Assembly: GCA_964535575.1 (NCBI GenBank)
Contig: CAZHTC010000002.1
Location: 124,001 to 188,000, forward strand
Reading direction: 5' to 3'
Source: JAGPCK01 sp964535575
Lineage (GTDB): Bacteria; Bacteroidota; Bacteroidia; UKL13-3
DNA: 64,000 nt
Shown: positions 52,121 through 61,915 of the stretch, piece after piece
Layout of the letters: each line of letters opens with the position of its first letter
Numbering within the stretch: position 1 is the stretch's first letter
The notes under the pieces: model-generated
Databases searched by the model: none
What the model was told of the DNA's origin: nothing
Seen by the model: the letters and a program-made list of their open reading frames with translations, nothing else
Made by a program: the position numbers and the translations under genes

Positions 52121-53015
52121 GTACCACGTACCGGTGCTTCTTAACGAATGCATCAAGGGACTCAACATAAACCCCGAAGGAATCATTGTCGATGTAACAT
52201 ACGGTGGAGGCGGCCACTCAAAAGAGATTATTAAACAATTGACTTCAGGAAAACTGATTGCATTTGATCAGGATGCCGATGCACATAAAAACGCCATAAG
52301 CGATGATCATTTTACTTTGGTTGAAAGCAATTTTGAGCATCTCAAAAATCAGTTGCGCTTTATTGATGCCATTCCTGTTGATGGTATTCTGGCCGATTTG
52401 GGAGTGTCGTCACATCAATTTGATGAGGCTTCGCGCGGTTTTTCTTTCCGGTTTGATGAAGCCGAATTAGACATGCGCATGGATCAGCAACAAAATCTTT
52501 CGGCCAAACAAATTATAAATACTTACACCGAGGCTCAACTGGCCGATTTGTTTTTTTCCTATGGTGAACTGAAAAATGCACGGAAAATAGCTAAAGCGAT
52601 TACAGTAAAACGTGCGGTAAAATCTATCGATACCGTGGGCGAGTTAAAAAATTGTCTGCTGCCGTTTGCTCCCAAATTTAAAGACTACAAATTTTTTGCT
52701 CAGGTATTTCAGGCATTGCGCATTGAGGTAAATAATGAAATGGGTGCATTGAAATCATTGCTTGAACAAAGTGCCGATGTAATTAAAAAGGGCGGACGTC
52801 TGGTAGTGATTTCTTACCATTCTCTGGAGGATAAACTGGTGAAAAACTACATGAACAAAGGAAAATTTGAAGGTGATGCCGAGAAGGATTTTTATGGGAA
52901 TGAAATAAAACCCTTTCATCCGCTCACCCGAAAAGCCATAGTACCCGATAGTGAAGAGATGACAAAAAATCCCCGTTCACGAAGTGCCAAATTACGAATT
53001 GCTGAAAAGATATGA
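52113..53015 (+). CDS. rsmH: 16S rRNA m4C1402 methyltransferase RsmH
   Basis: 300 residues, SAM-dependent methyltransferase (MraW) acting on 16S rRNA C1402. Visible: YHVPVLLNECIKGL start, the SAM motif VDVTYGGGGHSKEII, DGILADLGVSSHQFD, and RLVVISYHSLEDKLVKNYM near the C-terminus. It overlaps both neighbours (mraZ by eight bases, the ftsL-like gene by four). Confidence 0.97.
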   Translation: MIEYHVPVLLNECIKGLNINPEGIIVDVTYGGGGHSKEIIKQLTSGKLIAFDQDADAHKNAISDDHFTLVESNFEHLKNQLRFIDAIPVDGILADLGVSSHQFDEASRGFSFRFDEAELDMRMDQQQNLSAKQIINTYTEAQLADLFFSYGELKNARKIAKAITVKRAVKSIDTVGELKNCLLPFAPKFKDYKFFAQVFQALRIEVNNEMGALKSLLEQSADVIKKGGRLVVISYHSLEDKLVKNYMNKGKFEGDAEKDFYGNEIKPFHPLTRKAIVPDSEEMTKNPRSRSAKLRIAEKI

Positions 53016-53404
53016 ATCAGCTGAAAGAAGAAATAGAAAAGGAAACAAAAAAGGAAGAGCCTAAAAAATCGACTGCCGGAGCGCAAATGGCTAAGGTGGC
53101 TGATTTTGATTTTTTCCTTACACGCGACAATGTGCAGGGGATGTTTCCCACTATTCTGTTTGCAGCCGCTTTAGCTGTTTTTTATATAGCCAATGCCCAT
53201 TTTACCGAGAAAACCATCAGGCAAAGTGATAAGATGGCAAAAGAAATTAAAGAGTTGCGTTCAGAGTACATCACCATCAAATCGGATTTGATGTTTAACA
53301 GCAAACAAAGCGAAGTATTAAAACGACTCGCACCTGAAACAGGAATAAAAGTATTGACCAACCCACCAAAAAAAATAACTATACCAGAGCAGAATGAACA
53401 TTAA
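53012..53404 (+). CDS. FtsL-like cell division protein
   Basis: 130 residues: a charged cytoplasmic N-terminus, one transmembrane helix (about 44-61) and a periplasmic coiled coil (FTEKTIRQSDKMAKEIKELR). FtsL sequences are poorly conserved; the assignment rests on size, topology and position between rsmH and ftsI. Starts by ATGA overlap with rsmH and ends 11 bases inside ftsI. Confidence 0.85.
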   Translation: MNQLKEEIEKETKKEEPKKSTAGAQMAKVADFDFFLTRDNVQGMFPTILFAAALAVFYIANAHFTEKTIRQSDKMAKEIKELRSEYITIKSDLMFNSKQSEVLKRLAPETGIKVLTNPPKKITIPEQNEH

Positions 53405-55502
53405 GAAAGACATACTTTGGCGGGTATATCTTACCTTTTTCTTCATCTCCGTATTTGCGGTAGTGGTAGTGGTGTATATGTTCCGCATACAGTTTGTGGA
53501 GGGACATAAATGGCGTCAGCTGGCCGATAGTTTGAGTACCGAATACCAAACCATTGAAGCCGTTCGAGGTAATATTTATGCATCAGACGGAAGCCTGCTT
53601 GCTACTTCCATTCCTATTTATGATATCCGTTTTGATACCCGGGCAAGCGGATTAACCAATAAGGTTTTTAATGCCGGAATTGATTCACTTTCCTTATTGC
53701 TTGCCTTGGAATTTAAGGATAAAACGCCAAGGGAATATGCACGTATGATTAAGAGTGCGCGTGCTCGGTCGGAGCGTTATTTTTTACTTAAAAGAAAAGT
53801 AACATTTATACAAATGAAACAAATGGCTAAATGGCCATTGTTCAGGTTGGGCAGATACAAAGGCGGATATGTAGCCGTAGAACGTACCAGACGACAAAAA
53901 CCATTTCAGTTACTGGCTGAGCGCACCATAGGATATAATGTAGAAGGAGTCGCTCCGGTAGGTCTGGAAGGTTCCTTTGATAAAATTCTGGCAGGTACAA
54001 GTGGCAAAAGATTAATGCAGCGCGTGAGCGGAGGAGTTTGGGTGCCTATTAACGATGAAAATGAAATTGAACCCGAAGTTGGAAAGGATATCATCAGCAC
54101 TATTAACGTGAATATGCAGGATGTAGCCGAGGATGCGTTGTACAAAGCACTTGTTCAGCACAACGCACAGTTTGGTACTGCCGTATTAATGGAAGTGGCA
54201 ACCGGGGAAATCAAAGCCATTGCCAATCTTACCAAAGTTTCAGACGGAGTTTATACTGAGAAATACAATTATGCTATAGGGTTAAGTACCGAACCGGGTT
54301 CTACCTTTAAACTGGCTTCGGTAATTGCATTACTGGAGGACGGCTATGTGAAACCTACCGACTCTTTTGATACGGAACATGGTCAGAAACGTTACTTTGA
54401 TCGGATTATGAAAGATGCGGAAGAAGGCGGACACGGACGTGTAAGTTTTCAGCATGCTTTTGAACTTTCTTCTAATGTGGCCATATCAAAAGCAGTTTAT
54501 AATAATTACTCCAAACAGCCATCAAAATTTATAACCCATCTGGAGAAACTGCACCTGGCACAGCAACTTGGTTTGCAGGTTAGCGGTGAAGGAACTCCGC
54601 ATATTAAACACCCGAAGGATAAAGACTGGTATGGCACCACGCTTCCATGGACCTCCATAGGTTATGAAGTTCATGTAACTCCGTTGCAAATGCTCACACT
54701 TTACAATGCGGTTGCCAATAACGGGCGCATGGTAAAACCCCTGCTGGTTAAAGAAGTTCAGCAAACAGGAAAAGTGATTCAGCAGTTTCCGGTACAGGAA
54801 ATTTCTCCGGCCATATGTTCAGAGAAAACCATTAAAGCTGTGAGACAAATGATGGAAGGAGTAGTGGAAAGAGGAACTGCAAAAAATCTCAAAAATCCAT
54901 ACTATACAATTGCCGGCAAAACAGGCACAGCTCAGATTGCCGATGCGAAGAATGGCTATAATAAAGTTGTTCATCAGGCTACTTTTTGCGGTTATTTTCC
55001 TGCCGATAAACCAAAATATTCCTGTATAGTCATTATCAATTCTCCGTCAAACGGAGTGTATTACGGAGCTCTGGTGGCCGGGCCGGTATTCAGAGAAATT
55101 GCCGATCAGGTGTACTCCGGCAGCATTGATATGCATCCTTCTGTTACCGTGCAAACAGATAAAAAAGAGTTGCTCATACCGGTAGTTAAGCCAGGTTATA
55201 AACCGGAAGTGAAAACAGTGCTTAGCCGCTTAAGCATTAGTTCTTCGGTAAAAGATTCAACGGTATCCACCGAATGGGTAAGCGGAACCACGCATCACAA
55301 TTCGGTTCAGTTGGTAAGTAAAAAAATAGCAGATAAACAGGTGCCCGATGTAACCGGAATGAGTTTAAAGGATGCCGTGTTCATTTTAGAAAATGCAGGA
55401 TTGAAGGTAATGAGTAAAGGCTGTGGCCGGATAAAAAGTCAGTCGCTGCCTGCAGGACAGGCACTTATTAAAGGAACAATTATTTATCTCGACTTAGGTT
55501 AA
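53394..55502 (+). CDS. ftsI: peptidoglycan D,D-transpeptidase FtsI (PBP3-type) with PASTA domain
   Basis: 702 residues. N-terminal transmembrane helix (about 13-31), PBP dimerisation domain (about 55-215), transpeptidase domain with Ser303-x-x-Lys306 (GSTFKLASV), the SxN triad Ser359-Ser360-Asn361, and Lys509-Thr510-Gly511 (GKTGTAQ), then a C-terminal PASTA domain (about 638-702, VPDVTGMSLKDAVFILENAG). Septal cross-linking enzyme. Its stop codon overlaps the murE start by one base. Confidence 0.96.
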   Translation: MNIKKDILWRVYLTFFFISVFAVVVVVYMFRIQFVEGHKWRQLADSLSTEYQTIEAVRGNIYASDGSLLATSIPIYDIRFDTRASGLTNKVFNAGIDSLSLLLALEFKDKTPREYARMIKSARARSERYFLLKRKVTFIQMKQMAKWPLFRLGRYKGGYVAVERTRRQKPFQLLAERTIGYNVEGVAPVGLEGSFDKILAGTSGKRLMQRVSGGVWVPINDENEIEPEVGKDIISTINVNMQDVAEDALYKALVQHNAQFGTAVLMEVATGEIKAIANLTKVSDGVYTEKYNYAIGLSTEPGSTFKLASVIALLEDGYVKPTDSFDTEHGQKRYFDRIMKDAEEGGHGRVSFQHAFELSSNVAISKAVYNNYSKQPSKFITHLEKLHLAQQLGLQVSGEGTPHIKHPKDKDWYGTTLPWTSIGYEVHVTPLQMLTLYNAVANNGRMVKPLLVKEVQQTGKVIQQFPVQEISPAICSEKTIKAVRQMMEGVVERGTAKNLKNPYYTIAGKTGTAQIADAKNGYNKVVHQATFCGYFPADKPKYSCIVIINSPSNGVYYGALVAGPVFREIADQVYSGSIDMHPSVTVQTDKKELLIPVVKPGYKPEVKTVLSRLSISSSVKDSTVSTEWVSGTTHHNSVQLVSKKIADKQVPDVTGMSLKDAVFILENAGLKVMSKGCGRIKSQSLPAGQALIKGTIIYLDLG

Positions 55503-56965
55503 TGATTGAATTAAATACGCTTCTTCGTCCATTAGAAATAATGCAGATTGCCGGTGACCGGGATGTTTCTGTATCTGCTATTTGTTTTGATTCACGCAAG
55601 GCGGCTCCGTTATCATTATTTGTGGCGGTACGCGGTACTCAGGCAGACGGGCATCAGTTTATTGCAGATGTTATAGAGAAAGGGTGTTCGGTAATTGTGT
55701 GCGAAGAGTTACCGCACCATCTTCTTGATGAAATTACTTATGTGAAAGTGAAAGATGCTTCGCAGGCACTGGCGCTTATGGCATCAGTTTATTATGGTGA
55801 ACCATCAAAAGAACTGGAGTTGGTGGCCGTAACCGGAACCAACGGAAAAACTTCCGTTGCTACTCTGCTGTATAAATTATTTCGTGAATTCGGTCATCAT
55901 GTGGGCCTATTGTCAACCGTGAATAATATCATCAATGATGAGGTTATTCCATCTACCCACACTACTCCCGATGCGCTTGCCATAAATGAACTATTGGCTA
56001 AAATGGTTGATGCCGGATGTACCTATTGTTTTATGGAAGCAAGTTCACATGCCATTCATCAAAACAGAATAGCGGGACTTGAGTTTGCAGGACTGATTTT
56101 TACCAATATCACGCACGACCACCTCGACTATCATAAAACATTTGAGCATTACCTTAAAGCCAAGAAAAAACTCTTTGATGAGGTAAACGACACCGCATTT
56201 GCACTCACAAATAAGGATGACAAAAACGGAGCAGTGATGCTGCAAAATACCAAAGCCACCAGGTACACATACGGACTCCAGTCAATGGCAGATTTTAAAG
56301 GCAAAATTATGGAATCCGATTTTTCGGGTATGTTACTGGAAGTTGACGGAGAGCAGGTGTGGTTTAAACTTGTTGGTAAATTTAATGCCTATAACCTGTT
56401 GGCCGTTTATGGTGCAGCTTTTTTGCTCGGTAAGGAAAAGAATGATATCCTTCGGCTATTAAGCAAACTAAGTTCTGCTAAAGGTCGATTCGATACGGTT
56501 CATTCTGCCAATAAAATAACCGGAATAATTGATTACGCACATACACCCGATGCTTTAAAAAATGTGTTGCAAACTGTTGCTGATATACGCACCGGAAACG
56601 AACAGGTAATTACCATTGTTGGATGCGGGGGTAATCGTGATGCAGCTAAGCGGCCATTAATGGCCGAAATAGCATGTGAGTGGAGTGATAAGGTAATTTT
56701 CACTTCGGATAATCCCCGTTTTGAAAACCCTGAAACCATATTAGACGAAATGCAGCAGGGTGTACCGGCACAGCATTACAAAAAAACACTTCGTATAAGC
56801 GACAGAAAAGAAGCAGTAAAAGCAGCTGTGAGTATGGCTGAAAGGGGAGATATTATTCTGGTAGCCGGTAAAGGTCACGAAACGTATCAGGATATTCAGG
56901 GGGTTAAACACCCGTTTGACGACAGAATTGTATTGGAAGAAATGTTTCAATTATTAAATAAATAA
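55502..56965 (+). CDS. murE: UDP-MurNAc-L-Ala-D-Glu:meso-diaminopimelate ligase MurE
   Basis: 487 residues, ATP-dependent Mur ligase. P-loop TGTNGKTS (111-118), the Mur central region with THDHLDYH (204-211), and C-terminal DNPR (403-406), the motif of meso-DAP-specific enzymes rather than lysine-adding ones. It adds the third residue to the stem peptide. mraY follows four bases after the stop. Confidence 0.97.
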   Translation: MIELNTLLRPLEIMQIAGDRDVSVSAICFDSRKAAPLSLFVAVRGTQADGHQFIADVIEKGCSVIVCEELPHHLLDEITYVKVKDASQALALMASVYYGEPSKELELVAVTGTNGKTSVATLLYKLFREFGHHVGLLSTVNNIINDEVIPSTHTTPDALAINELLAKMVDAGCTYCFMEASSHAIHQNRIAGLEFAGLIFTNITHDHLDYHKTFEHYLKAKKKLFDEVNDTAFALTNKDDKNGAVMLQNTKATRYTYGLQSMADFKGKIMESDFSGMLLEVDGEQVWFKLVGKFNAYNLLAVYGAAFLLGKEKNDILRLLSKLSSAKGRFDTVHSANKITGIIDYAHTPDALKNVLQTVADIRTGNEQVITIVGCGGNRDAAKRPLMAEIACEWSDKVIFTSDNPRFENPETILDEMQQGVPAQHYKKTLRISDRKEAVKAAVSMAERGDIILVAGKGHETYQDIQGVKHPFDDRIVLEEMFQLLNK

Positions 56966-56969
56966 AAGA

Positions 56970-58238
56970 ATGCTATACTACCTTTTTGAATATCTGGATA
57001 AGCATTTTAATATGGCCGGTGCGGGAGCGTTCAAGTATATCTCCACCCGTGCTGCACTGGCTATTATTCTTTCGCTTACCATTACCATGATTTTTGGCAG
57101 GCGCCTTATTGAAGCACTGAGAAGGTTGCAGGTAGCTGAAACGGTACGTTCGCTTGGATTGGAAGGCGAACAGAAAAAACAGGGAACGCCCACCATGGGA
57201 GGGTTAATTATTTTGGCTGCCATTCTTATTCCGTCTTTGCTTTTTGCAAGGATAGATAATGTGTACATCGCCCTTATGCTGGTTTCTACCGTGTGGTTGG
57301 GGTTGGTGGGTTTTCTTGATGATTACATCAAGGTTTTTAAAAAGAATAAGGAAGGGCTGGCCGGCAGATTTAAAATATTAGGTCAGGTAGGATTAGGGGT
57401 TATTGTAGGTTCGGTGCTTTACTTTAATGAACATGTAAAAACGAAAGATATTTATCATGCAAATGATGTGACCGAGCAACTTATTATTGAGAAACACCTG
57501 CAACCGCAGCTCATCGACAACCAGCAGGTTTGGGTAAAAGAAGAAAAAGCCACCACCACTACCATTCCTTTTTTCAAATCAACGGAATTCGATTATGCCG
57601 ACCTCTTGAAATTTATGGGTGACGGGTATAAGGATTACAATTACATCATCTATATTCTGATGGTAATTTTTATTATCACTGCTGTTTCTAACGGAGCAAA
57701 TATCACTGATGGTATTGACGGACTGGCAGCAGGCACCTCGGCTATTATTGGTACCACGCTCGGAATTTTCGCTTACGTTTCGGGTAACCTTGTTTTCTCC
57801 GGTTATCTGGATATAATGTATATCCCTCATTTGGGCGAGATGGTGATTTTTGCCGGAGCATTTGTAGGGGCCTGCGTAGGTTTTCTATGGTACAACGCAT
57901 ACCCGGCACAGGTTTTTATGGGCGACACGGGAAGTTTGGCACTGGGTGGCATCATCGCCTCGTTTGCCATCATGGTACGCAAAGAATTGCTCATTCCTAT
58001 TTTGTGCGGCATTTTTCTGGTAGAAAATCTATCGGTCATTCTGCAGGTATATTATTTCAAATATCAGAAACGCAAACACGGAATTGAATATGCACGCGAA
58101 CACCGCTTGTTTAAAATGTCGCCTTTGCATCATCATTATCAGAAAAGCGGATACCATGAGGCAAAAATTGTTTCCCGCTTCTGGATCATAGGAATTATGC
58201 TGGCTATTGTAACCATATTAACTTTAAAAATCAGGTAA
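56970..58238 (+). CDS. mraY: phospho-N-acetylmuramoyl-pentapeptide transferase MraY
   Basis: 422 residues with about ten transmembrane helices. The catalytic region shows FLDDYIKVFKKNKEGL (Asp117, Asp118, Lys121), NGANITDGIDGLAAG and GDTGSLALGG, and the HHHYQKSG region near the C-terminus. It makes lipid I in the inner membrane. It is longer than the roughly 360-residue E. coli protein because of an insertion of about 45 residues at about 155-200, which appears as a hydrophilic loop. Confidence 0.97.
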   Translation: MLYYLFEYLDKHFNMAGAGAFKYISTRAALAIILSLTITMIFGRRLIEALRRLQVAETVRSLGLEGEQKKQGTPTMGGLIILAAILIPSLLFARIDNVYIALMLVSTVWLGLVGFLDDYIKVFKKNKEGLAGRFKILGQVGLGVIVGSVLYFNEHVKTKDIYHANDVTEQLIIEKHLQPQLIDNQQVWVKEEKATTTTIPFFKSTEFDYADLLKFMGDGYKDYNYIIYILMVIFIITAVSNGANITDGIDGLAAGTSAIIGTTLGIFAYVSGNLVFSGYLDIMYIPHLGEMVIFAGAFVGACVGFLWYNAYPAQVFMGDTGSLALGGIIASFAIMVRKELLIPILCGIFLVENLSVILQVYYFKYQKRKHGIEYAREHRLFKMSPLHHHYQKSGYHEAKIVSRFWIIGIMLAIVTILTLKIR

Positions 58239-58240
58239 GC

Positions 58241-59590
58241 TTGAATAAAAGCATTGTCATATTAGGCTCGGGCGAAAGCGGTACAGGTGCAGCCATTCTG
58301 GCCAAACAGAAGGGCTTTGACGTGTTTGTATCTGACAAAGGAAAAATTGCGGATAAATTCAAAAAAGAATTAGAAGCTATGCACGTTTCCTTCGAAGAGG
58401 GAACACACGATGAGCATCGCATTTTATCGGCCGGTGAAATTATCAAAAGCCCAGGTATTCCTGAAAAGAATGACCTTATTCAAAAGGTGCGTGCAAAACA
58501 AATTCCGGTTATTTCCGAAATTGAATTTGCGGCCCGTTACACCAATGCGTTTAAGATAGGCATTACAGGAACCAACGGAAAAACCACAACCACCTCCCTG
58601 ATATATCACTTAATGAAAAAGGCGGGTTTAAATGTGGCTTGCGGGGGTAATATCGGAATTAGTTTTGCGCGTCTGGTGGCCGAAAAACAGTATGATTATT
58701 TTGTTCTGGAATTAAGCAGTTTTCAGTTAGACGATATGTACGATTTCAAAGCAGAAATCGGCATACTCACCAATATCACTCCGGATCACCTTGACAGATA
58801 CAACTACGATTTACAGAATTATATTGATTCAAAATTCAGAATACTGCAAAATCAAACCGCAAACGATTTTTTTATCTATTGTGCCGATGACGAACTCACC
58901 ACGCAACACCTGACTCAGGTAAATGTAAAGGCACAAAAACTTCCATTCTCGATAAAACAGCAACTGACAACCGGTGCATGGCAACAGGGTGACCAGTTTT
59001 ATGTTTCTACTTCCACACAAAAATCATCAAACCCATTTCATATGTATTTAAACGAGCTATCACTTAGAGGTAAGCACAATGCTTACAATTCAATGGCCGC
59101 AGCCATTGTAGGGCAGGCCCTGTCCATCAGAAAGGAGGTTATTCGCGAAAGCCTTATGGATTTCGAGAATGCCGAACACCGGCTGGAGCATGTGGCCTCG
59201 GTACAAGGCATTGAGTTTATCAATGACTCAAAGGCTACCAACGTTAATTCGGCATGGTATGCCTTAGAAAGCATGGAAAAACCTGTGATATGGATTGCAG
59301 GTGGTGTAGACAAAGGAAATGATTACAGCATGCTCAAATCATTGGTAAAAGATAAGGTACGAATTATTGTATGCCTTGGTCTCGACAATCGGAAAATTCA
59401 CGAAGCATTTCAGCGCGATGTGGAGATGATTGTAAACACCACTTCTGCCAGTGAGGCGGTGCACGTAGCTTATAAATTAGCCAAACGCGATGAAGCAGTG
59501 TTGTTATCACCGGCATGCGCCAGTTTCGATTTATTCGAGAACTACGAAGACAGAGGCAGGCAGTTTAAAAAAGCAGTAAGGGAACTTTAA
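58241..59590 (+). CDS. murD: UDP-MurNAc-L-alanine:D-glutamate ligase MurD
   Basis: 449 residues from a TTG start at 58241, two bases after the mraY stop; no ATG precedes the conserved NKSIVILGSGESGTGAAIL. P-loop ITGTNGKTTT (108-117), ITPDHLDRY, and the C-terminal LLSPACASFDLFENYEDRG of MurD. Cytoplasmic second step of stem-peptide addition. ftsW follows after 10 bases. Confidence 0.96.
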   Translation: MNKSIVILGSGESGTGAAILAKQKGFDVFVSDKGKIADKFKKELEAMHVSFEEGTHDEHRILSAGEIIKSPGIPEKNDLIQKVRAKQIPVISEIEFAARYTNAFKIGITGTNGKTTTTSLIYHLMKKAGLNVACGGNIGISFARLVAEKQYDYFVLELSSFQLDDMYDFKAEIGILTNITPDHLDRYNYDLQNYIDSKFRILQNQTANDFFIYCADDELTTQHLTQVNVKAQKLPFSIKQQLTTGAWQQGDQFYVSTSTQKSSNPFHMYLNELSLRGKHNAYNSMAAAIVGQALSIRKEVIRESLMDFENAEHRLEHVASVQGIEFINDSKATNVNSAWYALESMEKPVIWIAGGVDKGNDYSMLKSLVKDKVRIIVCLGLDNRKIHEAFQRDVEMIVNTTSASEAVHVAYKLAKRDEAVLLSPACASFDLFENYEDRGRQFKKAVREL

Positions 59591-59600
59591 CAAAACAAAA

Positions 59601-60827
59601 ATGAACTGGTTTCTTTCACGCACCAAAGGTGATTTTGTTATATGGGCTATCGTAATGATACTTTCCCTTTTCGGGGTATTGGCCGTATATAGCTCTACCG
59701 GGACTTTGGCCTATAAGCGTTATGCAGGTAACACCGAGTTGTTGCTGGCAAAACATTTATTTCTCCTGTTGATGGGAATCGGGTTCATGTATCTGGCACA
59801 TTTGGTTGATTACCGTTATTACTACGGAATTGCGCGGGTGCTGCTTATAATTTCAGTTCCTCTTTTAATCTACACCTTACTTTTTGCTCCCGTAATTAAT
59901 GATGCCCGAAGGTGGATTAGCATCCCCATCATCAACGCTACTTTTCAAACATCCGATTTGGCCAAGGTGGCGCTTATTATGTATGTGGCGCGTATGTTAT
60001 CCAAAAAACAGGAAGACATTAAAGATTTTAAGAAAGCATTTCTGCCAATTATTTCGGCAGTGGTTGGCGTTTGTCTGCTCATAGCTCCGGCAAATCTTTC
60101 TACTGCGCTGGTATTATTTTCTACCTGTGCTATTGTTATGTTCATTGGTCGTATCAATTTTAAATACCTGATGCTGATGGCCGGGGCAGGCATAGTTGGA
60201 ATGGGATTATTGATAGGGATTTTATTCTCTGTTCCCGAAGAATCATTGGGAAAAATAGGAGGACGTTTTCTTACCTGGAAGTCGCGTATCGAAGTATTTG
60301 TGAACCACGATGGGGAAGCAAATAAAGATAATGACTATCAAAGCAAACAGGCAAAAATTGCCATTGCCACGGGAGGACTTCTGGGTAAAGGACCCGGAAA
60401 CAGTACGCAGCGTAATTTTCTGCCTCATCCGTATTCCGATTTTATTTTTGCCGTCATTATTGAGGAATATGGATTTGCCGGAGGGGTGTTCGTTATGTTT
60501 GTCTACCTGTTGTTCTTATGGCGCACCATTCGCATTGTTGTGCGAAGCCCTAAAGCTTTTGGGGCGCTGCTGGCTTTCGGGTTAAGTTTGAGTATGGTGA
60601 TACAGGCTTTTATCAATATGGCAGTTGCTGTAAATATTTTTCCGGTAACAGGTTTGCCATTGCCATTGGTAAGTATGGGTGGAACCTCGCTGTGGTTTAC
60701 CAGTTTTGCATTCGGAGTTATTTTAAGTGTGAGCAGGTTTATTGATGGCTCTGAAGAAATGGGTGCCGGCAATACCGAAACAACTACTACTGCAAATACA
60801 ACCGGAGAGGAGGCTGCTCATGCCTGA
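59601..60827 (+). CDS. ftsW: peptidoglycan glycosyltransferase FtsW
   Basis: 408 residues, SEDS-family membrane protein with about ten transmembrane helices. Visible: WISIPIINATFQTSDLAKVALI (here in the fourth helix region, about 98-119), the GPGNSTQRNFLPHPYSDFIFAVIIEEYG block with the conserved Asp, and LPLPLVSMGGTSLW near the C-terminus. Polymerises septal glycan with FtsI. It overlaps murG by eight bases. Confidence 0.96.
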   Translation: MNWFLSRTKGDFVIWAIVMILSLFGVLAVYSSTGTLAYKRYAGNTELLLAKHLFLLLMGIGFMYLAHLVDYRYYYGIARVLLIISVPLLIYTLLFAPVINDARRWISIPIINATFQTSDLAKVALIMYVARMLSKKQEDIKDFKKAFLPIISAVVGVCLLIAPANLSTALVLFSTCAIVMFIGRINFKYLMLMAGAGIVGMGLLIGILFSVPEESLGKIGGRFLTWKSRIEVFVNHDGEANKDNDYQSKQAKIAIATGGLLGKGPGNSTQRNFLPHPYSDFIFAVIIEEYGFAGGVFVMFVYLLFLWRTIRIVVRSPKAFGALLAFGLSLSMVIQAFINMAVAVNIFPVTGLPLPLVSMGGTSLWFTSFAFGVILSVSRFIDGSEEMGAGNTETTTTANTTGEEAAHA

Positions 60828-61914
60828 GAAATTAAAAATAATGATAAGCGGAGGTGGAACCGGAGGACATATTTTCCCGGCCATTGCCATTGCGCAGGCT
60901 CTGCAAAAACTACGGCCCGAAACGGAATTTTTGTTTGTAGGCGCCAATGGCAAAATGGAAATGGAAAAAGTCCCGGCTGCAGGCTATAAAATTGTGGGGC
61001 TTGATATTTCAGGACTGCAAAGGAAATTATCACTCAGTTTGGTATGGTGGCCTTTTCAGGTATTGCTTGCCACCATGAAAGCGAAAAAAATAGTTAAAGA
61101 ATTCAATCCTGCTGTAACTATTGGTGTGGGCGGTTATGCCAGCGGCCCTACACTGCAGGCAGCAACCCAATATGGTATTCCCTGTTTGATTCATGAACAA
61201 AATAGTTTTGCAGGGATTACCAATAAATTATTAAAAAATAAAGTAAGCCGTATTTGTGTGGCATATGACGGGATGGAGAAATTTTTCCCAAAGGAAAAGC
61301 TGATGAAAACAGGAAATCCGGTGCGGAAAGAAATTTTGAATAAAGAGGTGGACAAAGCAGCCGCTTATCATTTCTTTGGATTAGACCCCGCTAAGAAAAC
61401 CTTGCTTATTATTGGTGGAAGTCTGGGTGCACGTACCATCAACGAAAGTATTTTTGAAAAGGCGGAGCATTTAGAGAAAGAAGGAGTGCAGGTATTGTGG
61501 CAAACCGGTAAATGGTTTTATGAAGTAGGTAAATCGGCAGAAACAAAAGCGATAAAGGTGCATGAATTTATTTACCGCATGGATTTAGCTTATGCGATAG
61601 CCGATGCGGTGATTTCGCGTGCGGGAGCGATTTCTATTGCAGAAATTGCTTACCTGCAAAAACCGGTAATCCTTGTGCCTTCTCCCAACGTGGCCGAAGA
61701 TCATCAGACCAAAAATGCTGAGGCATTGGTAAAAGAGGATGCTGCTATTTTGGTAACAGATGCGGAAGCCAAAAACAACCTGGTGTATATAGCCTTGGGA
61801 TTATTGCATGACGAAGAAAAAAAAGAACAATTACGCAGAAATATTTTACACTTTAGTGCTCCCAATGCACCTGAAGTGATAGCGAATGAGGTTTTGAAGT
61901 TAATTGAAAAATAG
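60820..61914 (+). CDS. murG: UDP-GlcNAc transferase MurG
   Basis: 364 residues from the ATG at 60820, which gives the normal start (MPEKLKIMISGGGTGGH, glycine loop at 11-17); the longer ORF would overlap ftsW by 86 bases. GT28-family enzyme making lipid II from lipid I. Also visible: GVGGYASGPTL, LIHEQNSFAG, IIGGSLGARTIN and ISRAGAISIAEI (UDP-GlcNAc site). The next ORF starts one base after the TAG. Confidence 0.96.
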   Translation: MPEKLKIMISGGGTGGHIFPAIAIAQALQKLRPETEFLFVGANGKMEMEKVPAAGYKIVGLDISGLQRKLSLSLVWWPFQVLLATMKAKKIVKEFNPAVTIGVGGYASGPTLQAATQYGIPCLIHEQNSFAGITNKLLKNKVSRICVAYDGMEKFFPKEKLMKTGNPVRKEILNKEVDKAAAYHFFGLDPAKKTLLIIGGSLGARTINESIFEKAEHLEKEGVQVLWQTGKWFYEVGKSAETKAIKVHEFIYRMDLAYAIADAVISRAGAISIAEIAYLQKPVILVPSPNVAEDHQTKNAEALVKEDAAILVTDAEAKNNLVYIALGLLHDEEKKEQLRRNILHFSAPNAPEVIANEVLKLIEK

Positions 61915-61915
61915 C

